64,000 nucleotides of DNA from Prevotella vespertina (GTDB lineage Bacteria > Bacteroidota > Bacteroidia > Bacteroidales > Bacteroidaceae). Shown here one piece after another: positions 53,591 through 61,732 of the stretch. Numbering within the stretch: the first letter of the stretch is position 1; each line of letters starts with the position of its first letter. The stretch is taken from NCBI RefSeq assembly GCF_009728485.1, contig NZ_VVIQ01000007.1, positions 94,936 through 158,935 of the forward strand. Reading direction: 5' to 3'. The translations under genes were made by a program, and so were the position numbers. The notes beneath the pieces are model-generated. The model did no database searches. It was not told the origin of the DNA and saw nothing but the letters and a program-made list of their open reading frames with translations.

Positions 53591-54340
53591 ATGAAACTGA
53601 TTTCATGGAATGTAAATGGTCTTCGTGCCTGTGTGGGCAAAGACTTTGAGCAGCAATTCAAGGACTTTAACGCTGATTTCTTCTGTTTGCAAGAGACGAA
53701 GATGCAAGCTGGTCAGCTTGATTTAAGCTTTCCTGGATACGAATCATATTGGAATTACGCTGATAAGAAGGGTTATTCAGGTACTGCGATATTCACGAAA
53801 CATAAGCCATTGAGCGTTACTTATGGTATTAATATTGATGAGCACGACCATGAGGGACGTGTTATTACACTAGAGATGGACGATTTCTATCTCGTAACTG
53901 TCTATACACCGAACTCGCAAGATGAGCTTCGTCGATTGGAATATCGCATGAAGTGGGAGGAGGACTTCCAATCCTACCTACACAAACTAGATGAGATTAA
54001 GCCTGTCATAGTGTGCGGTGATATGAATGTTGCGCATCAGGAGATTGACTTAAAGAACCCTAAAACAAATCGCCGAAACGCAGGCTTCACCGATGAAGAG
54101 CGTGAGAAGATGACCGAACTATTGAATAATGGATTCATAGATACCTTCCGCACGCTTTATCCAGAGCAAGTAACCTACTCTTGGTGGTCGTATCGTTTCC
54201 GCGCAAGGGAGAAGAATACGGGGTGGCGTATCGACTACTTCCTTATCTCCGAACGCTTGAGAGATCGATTGATAGATGCTAAGATTCATACAGAAACTAT
54301 GGGTAGCGACCATTGCCCAATAGAGATTGACTTAAAGTAA
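53591..54340 (+). CDS. xth: Exodeoxyribonuclease III / AP endonuclease
   Basis: A 249-residue DNA-repair nuclease of the exonuclease III (EEP) family, acting on abasic sites and 3' blocks. Motifs: SWNVNGLRACVGKDF (metal Asn), FCLQETKMQ (metal Glu), VCGDMNVAHQEIDL (Asp/Asn), YSWWSYRFRAREKNTGWRIDYF and the C-terminal SDHCPIEIDL (catalytic His). All catalytic residues are present and the length is normal. The start directly matches family N-termini. SGNH and MBOAT genes follow on the same strand, 10 bp downstream. Confidence 0.96.
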   Translation: MKLISWNVNGLRACVGKDFEQQFKDFNADFFCLQETKMQAGQLDLSFPGYESYWNYADKKGYSGTAIFTKHKPLSVTYGINIDEHDHEGRVITLEMDDFYLVTVYTPNSQDELRRLEYRMKWEEDFQSYLHKLDEIKPVIVCGDMNVAHQEIDLKNPKTNRRNAGFTDEEREKMTELLNNGFIDTFRTLYPEQVTYSWWSYRFRAREKNTGWRIDYFLISERLRDRLIDAKIHTETMGSDHCPIEIDLK

Positions 54341-54350
54341 AGTAGCTCTT

Positions 54351-55103
54351 ATGTATGCCCAAATCAAATCATTGTTATTGATGGCTGTAGTTCTTGCAGC
54401 CATCATAGCCTATGCTTTCTCACCAAAAGAGATAACTTTGGGCAGCTACACAATAAGGAAGATAACACTTACAAGTATCTTCCTATCTCCTAAAGAACCA
54501 CTGAAAGAACACAAGAAGAAGTCGAAGACCATTCATCGCAACCAAACAATTCTCTTCATCGGAGACTCTATGGTGGAAGGACTATCACGTCGCTTGGGTG
54601 ATTACGCAGGTGAGAATGGACACAAACTATACACCGTTATATGGTATAGCTCATCCACTGAACGATGGGGAACGACGCATACTCTGGAGCATTACATCGA
54701 TAAATACAAGCCAACCTACATCCTTATCTGTCTTGGAAGTAATGAGTTATTCATCAACGACCTCGCTAATAGGGCACAATATGTCAGTGAGATGGTTAAG
54801 AAGATAGGCGATATTCCTTTCGTTTGGATCAGTCCTTCGGATTGGAATGGAGATACTGGTATCAATGACATCATCAAAGAAAGAGTAGGTGCAGGGCATT
54901 TCTTCGATAGTAGACACTTAAAACTAAAACGAGGAAGTGACCATTATCACCCTACATGGGAGGCTGCTGCTTATTGGATGGATACGGCTGCAAAATTTAT
55001 TGCTAGTAATGAATGTGACAATCCATTGCAGCTCAATTCCCCTAAAGCACATCACAAGGCAACAAACACAAGTTTGTTACAACCAGCATTCGAAGGCTTT
55101 TAA
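54351..55103 (+). CDS. SGNH/GDSL-family periplasmic hydrolase
   Basis: A 250-residue protein with an N-terminal membrane anchor (LLLMAVVLAAIIAYAF). The SGNH fold is seen in ILFIGDSMVEGLSRRLGD (nucleophile Ser), VIWYSSSTERWG (Gly block), CLGSNELFI (Asn block) and SDHYHPTWEAAAYW (Asp-x-x-His block). Paired with the downstream MBOAT acyltransferase (37 bp apart), it fits a two-part system for O-acetylating an exported polysaccharide or peptidoglycan, by analogy with the AlgI/AlgJ-X and PatA/PatB systems. The polymer is not known from this window. Confidence 0.87.
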   Translation: MYAQIKSLLLMAVVLAAIIAYAFSPKEITLGSYTIRKITLTSIFLSPKEPLKEHKKKSKTIHRNQTILFIGDSMVEGLSRRLGDYAGENGHKLYTVIWYSSSTERWGTTHTLEHYIDKYKPTYILICLGSNELFINDLANRAQYVSEMVKKIGDIPFVWISPSDWNGDTGINDIIKERVGAGHFFDSRHLKLKRGSDHYHPTWEAAAYWMDTAAKFIASNECDNPLQLNSPKAHHKATNTSLLQPAFEGF

Positions 55104-55140
55104 TACATAAAAGGAAAGTAAGCGAAAGAATTATAGAAGC

Positions 55141-56622
55141 ATGACAGAACTATCGCAGCTAACATCCACGTTCCTTGATTTCTTATCCTCACAAGATAAG
55201 AACTGGTCGTTGTGTACGCTATCATTCATGGCTTGTTTCCTCGTTTTCTTTGCTCTTTACATTCCCCTTAGACACTATCGTCAGCAGTGGACAAAGGTTT
55301 ATGTTATTTGTTTTAGCCTCTTTTTCGCTTTCAAAGCAAATGGTGCTTTGATGTGGCTATTGCCTTTCACCACCTTTGTATCATGGTATCTAACCCATTC
55401 TATGATGCGTTTAAAACATGGAAAGTTGCGTAAGATGGGTCTAGCCATTACCATTTTCACAGAGTTGATACCCCTACTCTACTATAAATACACGAACTTC
55501 ACCCTTGAAATATTCCATGAACTGCTCCGCAGTAACTTCTCTCCTATGAAGTTACTCTTACCTGTTGGTATCTCTTTCTTTACTTTCCAAGCCATCAGCT
55601 ACACGGTGGATGTTTATAAAGGGCGGTATCCAAAGACTGCGAAACTACTTGATTATACATTCTATCTGACGTTCTTTCCTCTCCTCATTGCTGGTCCTAT
55701 CACCCGCGCCGAAGTATTATTACCACAGATTCAAACCCCTAAAAGGAATATCAAGAGTGCCCTTGTCTATAAAGGATTGTGGTTGGTTGTCTGCGGATTG
55801 ATAAAGAAAGCACTCATAGCAGACTATCTTGCGCAATATAACAACATAGTGTTTGATGCGCCAGCAGTGCAGAATGGCTTTGGAGATCTTATGGGTGTGT
55901 TGGGTTTCTCGGTGCAGATTTACTGCGACTTCTCGGGTTACAGCGACCTAGCTATTGGTGTTGCTGCCCTGATGGGATATGAGTTAAAGGACAATTTCAA
56001 CTTCCCTTACCAAAGTCTTAACCTCACTGAGTTCTGGCATAGATGGCATATTGCACTTTCAACATGGGTTCGCGATTACCTATATATCCCTCTTGGAGGT
56101 AACAGAAAGGGTACTGTTCGCACTTACCTCAATAGCTTCTCTGTCATGATTATTGCTGGTTTATGGCATGGGGCATCGTGGATGTTCATCGTATGGGGCG
56201 TTATGCACGGTATAGGACTTGTCGTTCATAAGTTTTGCAACAACAATGGTCTGAAGCAGATACCCAATTCCAAGCCTATAAAAGTTGCTTGTTGGAGCAT
56301 CACCTTTGGCTATATTTCACTCGCATGGATATTCTTTCGTGCCCCTAATATGGACTCAGCTCTGACATTGATAACGAATATCATTCAAACAACTAGGCTG
56401 AGTGATGCTTACACTTTCCTATTAGAATACCCGCTCTGGACGGCAGTTGTACTCATTAGTTTGGAACTTCACAGCATTAAAGAGGCCGATTATGAATGGT
56501 TACAAACGAAGTTCATCCGTTCACCATGGCTGGTGAAGCTCGCTATCTTCGCCTTTGTTCTGCAATTAGTCATCAACTTTAGCCAACATAGCATACAACC
56601 TTTCATTTACACGCAGTTCTGA
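55141..56622 (+). CDS. MBOAT-family O-acyltransferase (AlgI-like)
   Basis: A 493-residue membrane protein with about 11-12 helices. The MBOAT core shows LLPVGISFFTFQAISYTVDVYKG, FPLLIAGPITRAEVLLPQ, CDFSGYSDLAIGVAALMGYE, FWHRWHIALSTWVRDYLYIPLGGNRKG and the catalytic His in AGLWHGASWMF. It moves acyl groups across the inner membrane for O-acetylation by the adjacent SGNH protein. The length is typical of AlgI. The next gene begins one base after the stop. No polymer-synthesis genes are nearby. Confidence 0.94.
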   Translation: MTELSQLTSTFLDFLSSQDKNWSLCTLSFMACFLVFFALYIPLRHYRQQWTKVYVICFSLFFAFKANGALMWLLPFTTFVSWYLTHSMMRLKHGKLRKMGLAITIFTELIPLLYYKYTNFTLEIFHELLRSNFSPMKLLLPVGISFFTFQAISYTVDVYKGRYPKTAKLLDYTFYLTFFPLLIAGPITRAEVLLPQIQTPKRNIKSALVYKGLWLVVCGLIKKALIADYLAQYNNIVFDAPAVQNGFGDLMGVLGFSVQIYCDFSGYSDLAIGVAALMGYELKDNFNFPYQSLNLTEFWHRWHIALSTWVRDYLYIPLGGNRKGTVRTYLNSFSVMIIAGLWHGASWMFIVWGVMHGIGLVVHKFCNNNGLKQIPNSKPIKVACWSITFGYISLAWIFFRAPNMDSALTLITNIIQTTRLSDAYTFLLEYPLWTAVVLISLELHSIKEADYEWLQTKFIRSPWLVKLAIFAFVLQLVINFSQHSIQPFIYTQF

Positions 56623-56623
56623 T

Positions 56624-57322
56624 ATGATTATCAAATACAAGTATAGTCCATTGCTATTCATCGACACGTTGCTTGCGCCCATCCCTGTTTTGTTTTTTAT
56701 ATGGTTCTTCTTTGGACACAAAGGAACAGATGCATCTCATCCTCTAATGCTTATTCTTGCATTGTGGATGACTGGTCTTGCCATCTCATATTGGCTTTTC
56801 AAGCTCTTTATTACATGTCAGAAATTATGGAAGAAAGACTATCTTTCCATCAAAGGAGACCACATCTGCTTTTATGATTGCCTCCGTTGTAAGTACATCG
56901 AAGTAACAGCTGATGAGATAGAAGGCGTCAACGATTATAATTACCACTTCGTTCCGTTCATCGTTCAGATAATTTATACAACGAAAGGAAGGCTCTTCAC
57001 TCTTCCTGATCTTACACATGAAGGCAAGGAAAGAGTGACTGAAATAATTTATGACTTTATGTATAAAGACAGAGAAAGAGACCACGTCTCGTTAGCAACA
57101 AACAAGTGGCTATGCAGAAGGATAAAAGATACTCCATTTGAAGAGGGCGTTCCTTCATATCGAAGAGACGCCCTTTTGCAGTTGACAAGAGGCTCTCTTT
57201 ACATCAAAGAGAGCCTCTTGTTAAATCTAATTATAATTCGCTACTCATTCTTTTCATACCTCCATTACATCTTAATAACCCACATCCCCTCCTTTGGAGG
57301 GGCTTGGGGAGGTCTTAAGTAG
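56624..57322 (+). CDS. Small membrane protein with a tail encoded by repeat DNA
   Basis: A 232-residue ORF. The first 60 residues hold two membrane helices (LLFIDTLLAPIPVLFFIWFFF and LMLILALWMTGLAISYWLF). Residues about 75-160 look like a small beta-rich PH-like domain (YLSIKGDHICFYDCLRCKYI). From residue 172 the frame reads through the 22-bp array (57137-57224) and then GC-rich element copy C, ending HIPSFGGAWGGLK. That tail is unlikely to be ancestral, so the native stop was probably lost when the array formed. Translationally coupled to the MBOAT gene. Function unknown. Confidence 0.7.
   Translation: MIIKYKYSPLLFIDTLLAPIPVLFFIWFFFGHKGTDASHPLMLILALWMTGLAISYWLFKLFITCQKLWKKDYLSIKGDHICFYDCLRCKYIEVTADEIEGVNDYNYHFVPFIVQIIYTTKGRLFTLPDLTHEGKERVTEIIYDFMYKDRERDHVSLATNKWLCRRIKDTPFEEGVPSYRRDALLQLTRGSLYIKESLLLNLIIIRYSFFSYLHYILITHIPSFGGAWGGLK
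57137..57224. repeat. Four-unit 22-bp palindromic array inside an ORF end
   Basis: Units start at 57137, 57159, 57181 and 57203. Units 1-2 hold GAAGAGGGCGTTCC and GAAGAGACGCCC; units 3-4 form a perfect hairpin, AAGAGGCTCTCTTT with AAAGAGAGCCTCTT. Same vocabulary as the arrays at 7083, 14127 and 23098. Confidence 0.88.
57285..57319. repeat. GC-rich dispersed hairpin element, copy C
   Basis: CCCCTCCTTTGGAGGGGCTT followed by GGGGAGGTC. Core hairpin CCCCTCC/GGAGGGG. It supplies the last codons and stop region of the preceding ORF. Confidence 0.75.
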
Positions 57323-57343
57323 CTGTACCTTCACTGATAACTC

Positions 57344-57853
57344 TTACTGGATAAGGCTTGAATAGTGCTTCAATCCAACCTTTTCCATTCGACCATCAGG
57401 GTGCGTAATTGTCATGTAGTCGAAACGACTCTTACCTTCTCTATAAGCCACAACACCGATACTTCCATCACGCAAATGCAGCGTTAGATAGCCTTCACGC
57501 TTACCATCTTTGTAATTGCAATGCCACTTCTCCATGCCATTAGGGTAATAAGCGGTTACATGACCATCAAGAACTGTGTTGGCATCATTGCCTAAGTCGA
57601 GGAAAGAATAGCCACCCTCTAAACGCTTCTGACCATCTGGATAGAAGTCCTGGAAGATGTCTCGCTCTACACCCTTATAGCTTTCTTTTGCAAGAAGACG
57701 ATAGTAAGCAACGTTCTCAGAGCTTTTCACTGATCGTAATGCTTGATTGTAGAAGATTGTATCACGTGATACTACTGTTGTTGTCACACCTTCACGAGCG
57801 AAAGATGTTGCTGAAATCAGGCAGACAAAAGCTGCAAAAAAGAACTTTTTCAT
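57344..57853 (-). CDS. Secreted MORN/YwqK-like repeat protein
   Basis: A 169-residue exported protein. The signal peptide is FFFAAFVCLISATSFA. The body has MORN-like repeats of the YwqK kind (FYPDGQKRLEGGYSF, YYPNGMEKWHCNYKDGKREG, HLRDGSIGVVAYREGKSRFD, HPDGRMEKV). Such repeats form beta hairpins and appear in many Bacteroidetes envelope proteins. Some annotation pipelines call YwqK an antitoxin, but no toxin partner is adjacent and the signal peptide argues against that role. Promoter -7 at 57889-57896. Confidence 0.75.
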   Translation of the reverse strand: MKKFFFAAFVCLISATSFAREGVTTTVVSRDTIFYNQALRSVKSSENVAYYRLLAKESYKGVERDIFQDFYPDGQKRLEGGYSFLDLGNDANTVLDGHVTAYYPNGMEKWHCNYKDGKREGYLTLHLRDGSIGVVAYREGKSRFDYMTITHPDGRMEKVGLKHYSSLIQ

Positions 57854-57888
57854 TGTTGTTAGGTCTTTAATTATTCGTTTTCTATGAG

Positions 57889-57896
57889 CAAAATTA
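57889..57896 (-). promoter_or_regulatory. YwqK-like gene promoter -7 element
   Basis: TAATTTTG on the minus strand, 35 bp upstream of ATG 57853. Confidence 0.5.
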
Positions 57897-58195
57897 ATAG
57901 TAAACTATGATACAACCAAATATTATAAAGGGTATTTTCAACTTATTTTTTCCGCCTTCTTAGTTGTTAGTAAAGAGCAAAAAGAATAACAAAAAGAGAA
58001 GAAATAAGCGTTAAATAGCTTTGAAAAGAAAGCGAACTATACTATTATTAAGGGTTTCATGCACAACAATTAGCATATTGTCATTTAGTTGATATATATC
58101 AATCCAACATGATAAGTTATCCTCTATGCGTATTACAATTTGACAGGAAAAATCATAGAAGATAACTTCTTCCCATAAAGAGAGACATCTTTAAA

Positions 58196-58252
58196 ACAAA
58201 AAAATCCTGTCATCTGCACCTTACCAAAATAGTAAATGAGCAGAGACAGGAG
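58196..58252 (-). terminator. Terminator of the DUF4251 gene
   Basis: On the minus strand TCCTGTCTCTGC pairs with GCAGATGACAGGA and is followed by a T7 run. A strong intrinsic terminator 20 bp after the stop. Confidence 0.85.
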
Positions 58253-58272
58253 GATATTCTTTCCACCAAATA

Positions 58273-58836
58273 TTATAAGTTCATGAATGATACTTGGCGT
58301 TTCTTCACAGGCTTACCATTCTTGACTGTAAAACTGTCATTGAGTTCCATCACACCGGTAAAGCGTATTGCATCCTTCCCACTAGGGTTGACAAGCAAGG
58401 AGGCTGTCGCATTGTCGAACACTTCCAAGACTATCTGGTAACTTTCGTAATCATTGCGAGTGGTCATAAAAATACGTCTACCACCCTTAATAGGTTCTTC
58501 CTTGTAACTCGAAAGAGGCGAAACAAGGGACAAGCCACCGCCCCGACCGTATGGAATCTGGTACACCCTACCCACATAAGGGAGGAATAAACCAACCGAA
58601 TCACCGCTTACTTCAATGCCCCAATCATCTTGTAAATAGATTGAAGGACCCCTCATTGGCTCCATTCTATCCATGAAGATGCGGTAACGATGCTCGCCTA
58701 AATGAGCCTTGACAGCAGCAGCTTTCAGTTGGGCCATCGTCTCCTTAGATACAGGCTTGCCATCAGAATCATAATAAGTCGTTGCACATCCCACCATAAG
58801 GAGTGCTGTAAATAAACATAAAAATAATCGTTTCAT
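58273..58836 (-). CDS. DUF4251 lipoprotein
   Basis: A 187-residue lipoprotein. The signal is LFLCLFTALLMVGC with the Cys at about 17. Features of DUF4251: VKAHLGEHRYRIFMDRMEPM, VGLFLPYVGRVYQIPYGRGG, and NDYESYQIVLEVFDNATASL. The predicted fold is a small beta-rich domain; function unknown, common in Bacteroidales. ATG 58836 is chosen just before the signal sequence; an in-frame ATG 33 bp upstream gives a charged non-signal start. It lies 42 bp downstream of the next gene on the same strand and may share its promoter. Confidence 0.87.
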   Translation of the reverse strand: MKRLFLCLFTALLMVGCATTYYDSDGKPVSKETMAQLKAAAVKAHLGEHRYRIFMDRMEPMRGPSIYLQDDWGIEVSGDSVGLFLPYVGRVYQIPYGRGGGLSLVSPLSSYKEEPIKGGRRIFMTTRNDYESYQIVLEVFDNATASLLVNPSGKDAIRFTGVMELNDSFTVKNGKPVKKRQVSFMNL

Positions 58837-58878
58837 AATAGTACCTCTCTTTCTCTCTGATGAAAACAAGCCTTTGCT

Positions 58879-59337
58879 TTAGTCTATGCGTTCGATCTTT
58901 GGTGCGTTCATCTTCTCTATCGTAGGTGTAGAAGACTTACTGGAAGGTTCTGGATCTGGCGTTGTTGGGGCAGGAGAAGCTGGTGCAGCCATTGGTGCCT
59001 CATTGCTTTCTTGATGGGATGTGCTTTCCTTTGACTTAGCTTTATCAGCCTTGTCAGTCTTGTCCTTAGCCTCATCTGCATCCTTGTCCTTGTCGTCCTT
59101 GGCTGTTAAATCATCCTTTGAAGACTTCGCATGAGGCCACAGATAATCGCCGACAATGTCTATCGTGTCCTTATCGGCAGTGCGTTGCTGTTCCTCCTCT
59201 TGCTCTTCTTCGCTTAAAGGACTATCTTTGTCATCGACTATCAGATTATATCCTATCCCCAAAAGAACGATAACTACCAGTCCACATAGTACCTTAAACG
59301 TGAGCGACTTAGTAAATTTACGCTTCTTATTCTGCAT
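58879..59337 (-). CDS. Membrane-anchored low-complexity acidic/lysine-rich protein
   Basis: A 152-residue protein with a basic N-terminus (QNKKRKFTKSLTFK), one membrane helix (VLCGLVVIVLLGIGYNLIV), and a long disordered region rich in Asp, Lys, Glu and Ala (KDDKDKDADEAKDKTDKADK) then Ser, Pro and Thr (APASPAPTTPDPEP). No known domain. Topology suggests a periplasmic disordered tail, perhaps a spacer or scaffold. Promoter -7 at 59410-59417; likely co-transcribed with the DUF4251 gene. I do not recognise the family. Confidence 0.65.
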   Translation of the reverse strand: MQNKKRKFTKSLTFKVLCGLVVIVLLGIGYNLIVDDKDSPLSEEEQEEEQQRTADKDTIDIVGDYLWPHAKSSKDDLTAKDDKDKDADEAKDKTDKADKAKSKESTSHQESNEAPMAAPASPAPTTPDPEPSSKSSTPTIEKMNAPKIERID

Positions 59338-59409
59338 TGGCTTAGCTTTAATATATTATTTTCTTTATGAAAGAAAACGCTATCGTTGCATTCTCCTACA
59401 CTCTATCTG

Positions 59410-59417
59410 CAAAGATA
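59410..59417 (-). promoter_or_regulatory. Promoter -7 element of the low-complexity/DUF4251 pair
   Basis: TATCTTTG on the minus strand, 72 bp upstream of ATG 59337. Confidence 0.65.
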
Positions 59418-59467
59418 AACATTTATAAGGAAAACGCACCGAAACGATGATAAAAAATAATAAATGC

Positions 59468-60811
59468 CTACTCTTTAATACGAATAAACGCATTGGCGAG
59501 GATGGCTGTAAGCCCTCCTGTGGTGATACCACTCGCGAAGATGCTCTTAATGAGGTCTGGCATCTTATCGAGAATACCGGGCACTAACTCTACACTCAAG
59601 CCCATTGCGAAGCTGATTGCCATAACCAACACTGCCTTACGAGTTATCTTCGTTGAAGCGATGATACGGATTCCTGCTGCTGCAACAGTACCGAACATGA
59701 GGAGAGTGGCACCTCCTAAGACGGCATCAGGGATAAGGGAAAAGAGCTGACCAACCACTGGGAAGAGTCCTAATAACACCAAGGCAGCTGCAATGAAATA
59801 CCCTACATAACGACTGGCAACGCCCGTTAATTGTATCATACCATTGTTTTGAGCAAAGATGGAGTTAGGGAAACTATTGAAGACAGCGGCTAGGAAAGAA
59901 TTAAAACCATCTGCTAAGATTCCACCCTGTGCTCTCTTCAAGAATACAGGACCCTCAACTGGCTCGCCAGATATCAATGAGTTGGCTGTAATATCGCCGA
60001 AGGCTTCAACAGCAGTAACCAAGTAGATAAGTCCAAGACCGATGATGGAACCTAAATCAAAGTGCAGTCCATACTTGAAGGGGGTTGGTATATTCAGCGT
60101 TCCAGCACCACTTATGCGTGAAAAGTCAATCATGTTAAGGGCGTAAGCAGCAATACATCCAACCAACAAGCCCAACACGATGGATGCCATTCGTAGGAAT
60201 CTGTTGCTTGAACGATTAAAGAATATAATGCTGACAAGTACTAAGAAGGCTAAACCTAGATTCTGCATGGAACCGAAAGTACCAGCATCTATAGCCGACT
60301 GACCACCTCCGCACGAATTGATACCAGCCTTAATGAGGCACATACCAATGAGGGAAACAACAATACCAGACACTAATGGTGTGATGATCTTACGTGTATA
60401 AGGGAGTAAACGACTCACTATCATCTCCACAAAAGCCGCTACAAGGCATGCTCCAAAGATGTAACTCAAACCCATTTCAACGTTCATCTTTCCGCCAACC
60501 ATACCTAACATTCCTGCACCAATTATCGGACTGATGAAAGAGAAGGATGTTCCTTGAATACAAAGAAGTCCTGCTCCCAATGCGCCAAAGCGTTTACACT
60601 GGATAAAGGTGGCTAATCCTGATACAAAAAGAGACATAGATACAAGGAAGCCAGTGGTCTCTAAGTCAAATTTCAACGCCGAACTGATAATGAGGGGAGG
60701 CGTGATAATAGCCACAAAGATGGCTAATAAATGCTGCAAAGCCGCAAATAAGGTTTCACGAAGGGGTGGTTTGTCATTCAAACCATAGATAAGTTCTTTC
60801 GACTTTTCCAT
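59468..60811 (-). CDS. NCS2-family nucleobase:cation symporter (xanthine/uracil permease)
   Basis: A 447-residue inner-membrane transporter with about 14 hydrophobic segments. Hallmarks: YGLNDKPPLRETLFAALQHLLAIF near the N-terminus, IQGTSFSFISPIIGAG, the substrate-binding AVEAFGDITANSLISGEP and the FNSFPNSIFAQNNGMIQLTG motif (QNNG type, typical of xanthine and urate transporters). The neighbouring xanthine phosphoribosyltransferase upstream supports xanthine as substrate. A terminator-like hairpin lies between them, so the permease may be separately or partly expressed. Confidence 0.92.
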   Translation of the reverse strand: MEKSKELIYGLNDKPPLRETLFAALQHLLAIFVAIITPPLIISSALKFDLETTGFLVSMSLFVSGLATFIQCKRFGALGAGLLCIQGTSFSFISPIIGAGMLGMVGGKMNVEMGLSYIFGACLVAAFVEMIVSRLLPYTRKIITPLVSGIVVSLIGMCLIKAGINSCGGGQSAIDAGTFGSMQNLGLAFLVLVSIIFFNRSSNRFLRMASIVLGLLVGCIAAYALNMIDFSRISGAGTLNIPTPFKYGLHFDLGSIIGLGLIYLVTAVEAFGDITANSLISGEPVEGPVFLKRAQGGILADGFNSFLAAVFNSFPNSIFAQNNGMIQLTGVASRYVGYFIAAALVLLGLFPVVGQLFSLIPDAVLGGATLLMFGTVAAAGIRIIASTKITRKAVLVMAISFAMGLSVELVPGILDKMPDLIKSIFASGITTGGLTAILANAFIRIKE

Positions 60812-60910
60812 TCTTTTACTTTTAAACTATAATATAATAAGGTGGAGTTATATGTCCTTTAGAACACACTTAATTGAATCTTTGTATAGATGAAATAGAT
60901 TATAAATAAG

Positions 60911-60940
60911 AAAGGTGGACACATAATGCCCACCTTTTTT
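60911..60940 (-). terminator. Hairpin between xpt and the permease gene
   Basis: AAAGGTGG pairs with CCACCTTT around a 12-nt loop, followed by a T-rich run in both orientations (TTTTTT on plus; CTTATTT on minus). It overlaps the xpt stop codon and could attenuate readthrough into the permease. Confidence 0.75.
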
Positions 60941-61511
60941 AATCTTCTTTCATCTTAATCTCACAATTCTCAAGCGATTCAATGATTGCTAAGCTCTCAC
61001 AGCGAACGCCTGCTTGCTCTATTGCATCACGTCCATGTTGGAATGCTTTCTCGATAATAAAACCCATACCAACTAGTTCCGCGCCTGCTTGTTTACACAA
61101 GTCTATGATACCTTTAGCCGCATTTCCGTAGGCAAGGAAGTCATCTACGAACAACACCTTATCGCCTTCTCCTAGGTATTCTTTGGATATTACTACATGA
61201 TACTCACGTTGCTTCGTGAAAGAAAACACTGTCGTCGACAGCATATCGGTCATTGTTGAAGGCTTCTTCTTCTTTGCGAAGACAACAGGAAGGTCTAGTA
61301 AGAACCCCATCATGATAGCTGGTGCAATGCCACTAGCCTCTATTGTGATGATTTTATTAATCTCCGTTGAGGCGTATCTACGTATGAATTCCACACAGAT
61401 ACGCTTCATCAAATTAGGATCCATTTGATGATTAATAAACTTGTCTACCTTTAGGATGCCTCCAGGATAACACTTACCATCCTTTAAAATACGATCACGT
61501 AATGCTTTCAT
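60939..61511 (-). CDS. xpt: Xanthine phosphoribosyltransferase
   Basis: A 190-residue purine-salvage enzyme that makes XMP from xanthine and PRPP. Motifs: [26 protein letters not shown] (typical Xpt N-terminus), [13 protein letters not shown], and the PRPP loop [16 protein letters not shown]. The length matches B. subtilis Xpt. It precedes a xanthine/uracil-type permease, the same pairing as xpt-pbuX in Firmicutes. There is no purine riboswitch, but the leader holds a perfect 9-bp hairpin at 61515-61550. Promoter -7 at 61554-61561. Confidence 0.95.
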   Translation of the reverse strand: MKALRDRILKDGKCYPGGILKVDKFINHQMDPNLMKRICVEFIRRYASTEINKIITIEASGIAPAIMMGFLLDLPVVFAKKKKPSTMTDMLSTTVFSFTKQREYHVVISKEYLGEGDKVLFVDDFLAYGNAAKGIIDLCKQAGAELVGMGFIIEKAFQHGRDAIEQAGVRCESLAIIESLENCEIKMKED

Positions 61512-61514
61512 TGT

Positions 61515-61550
61515 GCAATTAATAGTTTGTCGGTGCTGAGAATTAATTGC
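61515..61550 (-). promoter_or_regulatory. Hairpin in the xpt leader next to the start codon
   Basis: GCAATTAAT and ATTAATTGC pair perfectly across an 18-nt loop, and the 3' arm ends 3 nt before the xpt ATG. Forming it would cover the ribosome landing region. Confidence 0.5.
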
Positions 61551-61553
61551 CTA

Positions 61554-61561
61554 CAAAAGTA
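61554..61561 (-). promoter_or_regulatory. xpt promoter -7 element
   Basis: TACTTTTG on the minus strand, 42 bp upstream of ATG 61511. Confidence 0.65.
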
Positions 61562-61645
61562 CTAAAAAGATGGAATATAAGCACTATAACAACCTTACTT
61601 TTATCTCTCTTTATTGCAGAAAAGTACATTCACATCGATTAAACA

Positions 61646-61675
61646 TTGCCGTTACAAAAAGATTTAGTACTTTTG
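61646..61675 (+). promoter_or_regulatory. TonB-receptor gene promoter (-33 and -7)
   Basis: TTG at 61646-61648 and TACTTTTG at 61668-61675, spaced 19 bp. Transcription would begin near 61681, just ahead of a hairpin with a T run. Confidence 0.75.
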
Positions 61676-61684
61676 CACCCGTTT

Positions 61685-61720
61685 GCCAGTCTGTTAACAA
61701 ACTTACAACTGGCGTTTTTT
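61685..61720 (+). promoter_or_regulatory. Putative attenuator in the TonB-receptor leader
   Basis: GCCAGT (61685-61690) pairs with ACTGGC (61708-61713) and is followed by G and six T, the form of an intrinsic terminator. An alternative inner palindrome AGTCTGTTAACAAACT overlaps the left arm, so two exclusive folds are possible. It lies wholly in the 50-nt leader before ATG 61733. Confidence 0.55.
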
Positions 61721-61732
61721 ATTAATTATATT

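Larger units (their letters stand above)
57854..58272. other. 419-bp intergenic region
   Basis: Contains the promoter of the YwqK-like gene (57889-57896) and the terminator of the DUF4251 gene (58196-58252). The middle (about 57900-58190) is AT-rich with no ORF or clear structure. Confidence 0.6.

Noticed and set aside
57344..57853. Toxin-antitoxin antitoxin role for the YwqK-like protein
   Set aside because: It has a signal peptide and no adjacent toxin; the YwqK label comes from repeat similarity only.
61512..61732. Purine or cobalamin riboswitch between xpt and the TonB receptor
   Set aside because: Neither the conserved purine three-way junction nor a B12 box is visible; the leaders are only about 40-50 nt.
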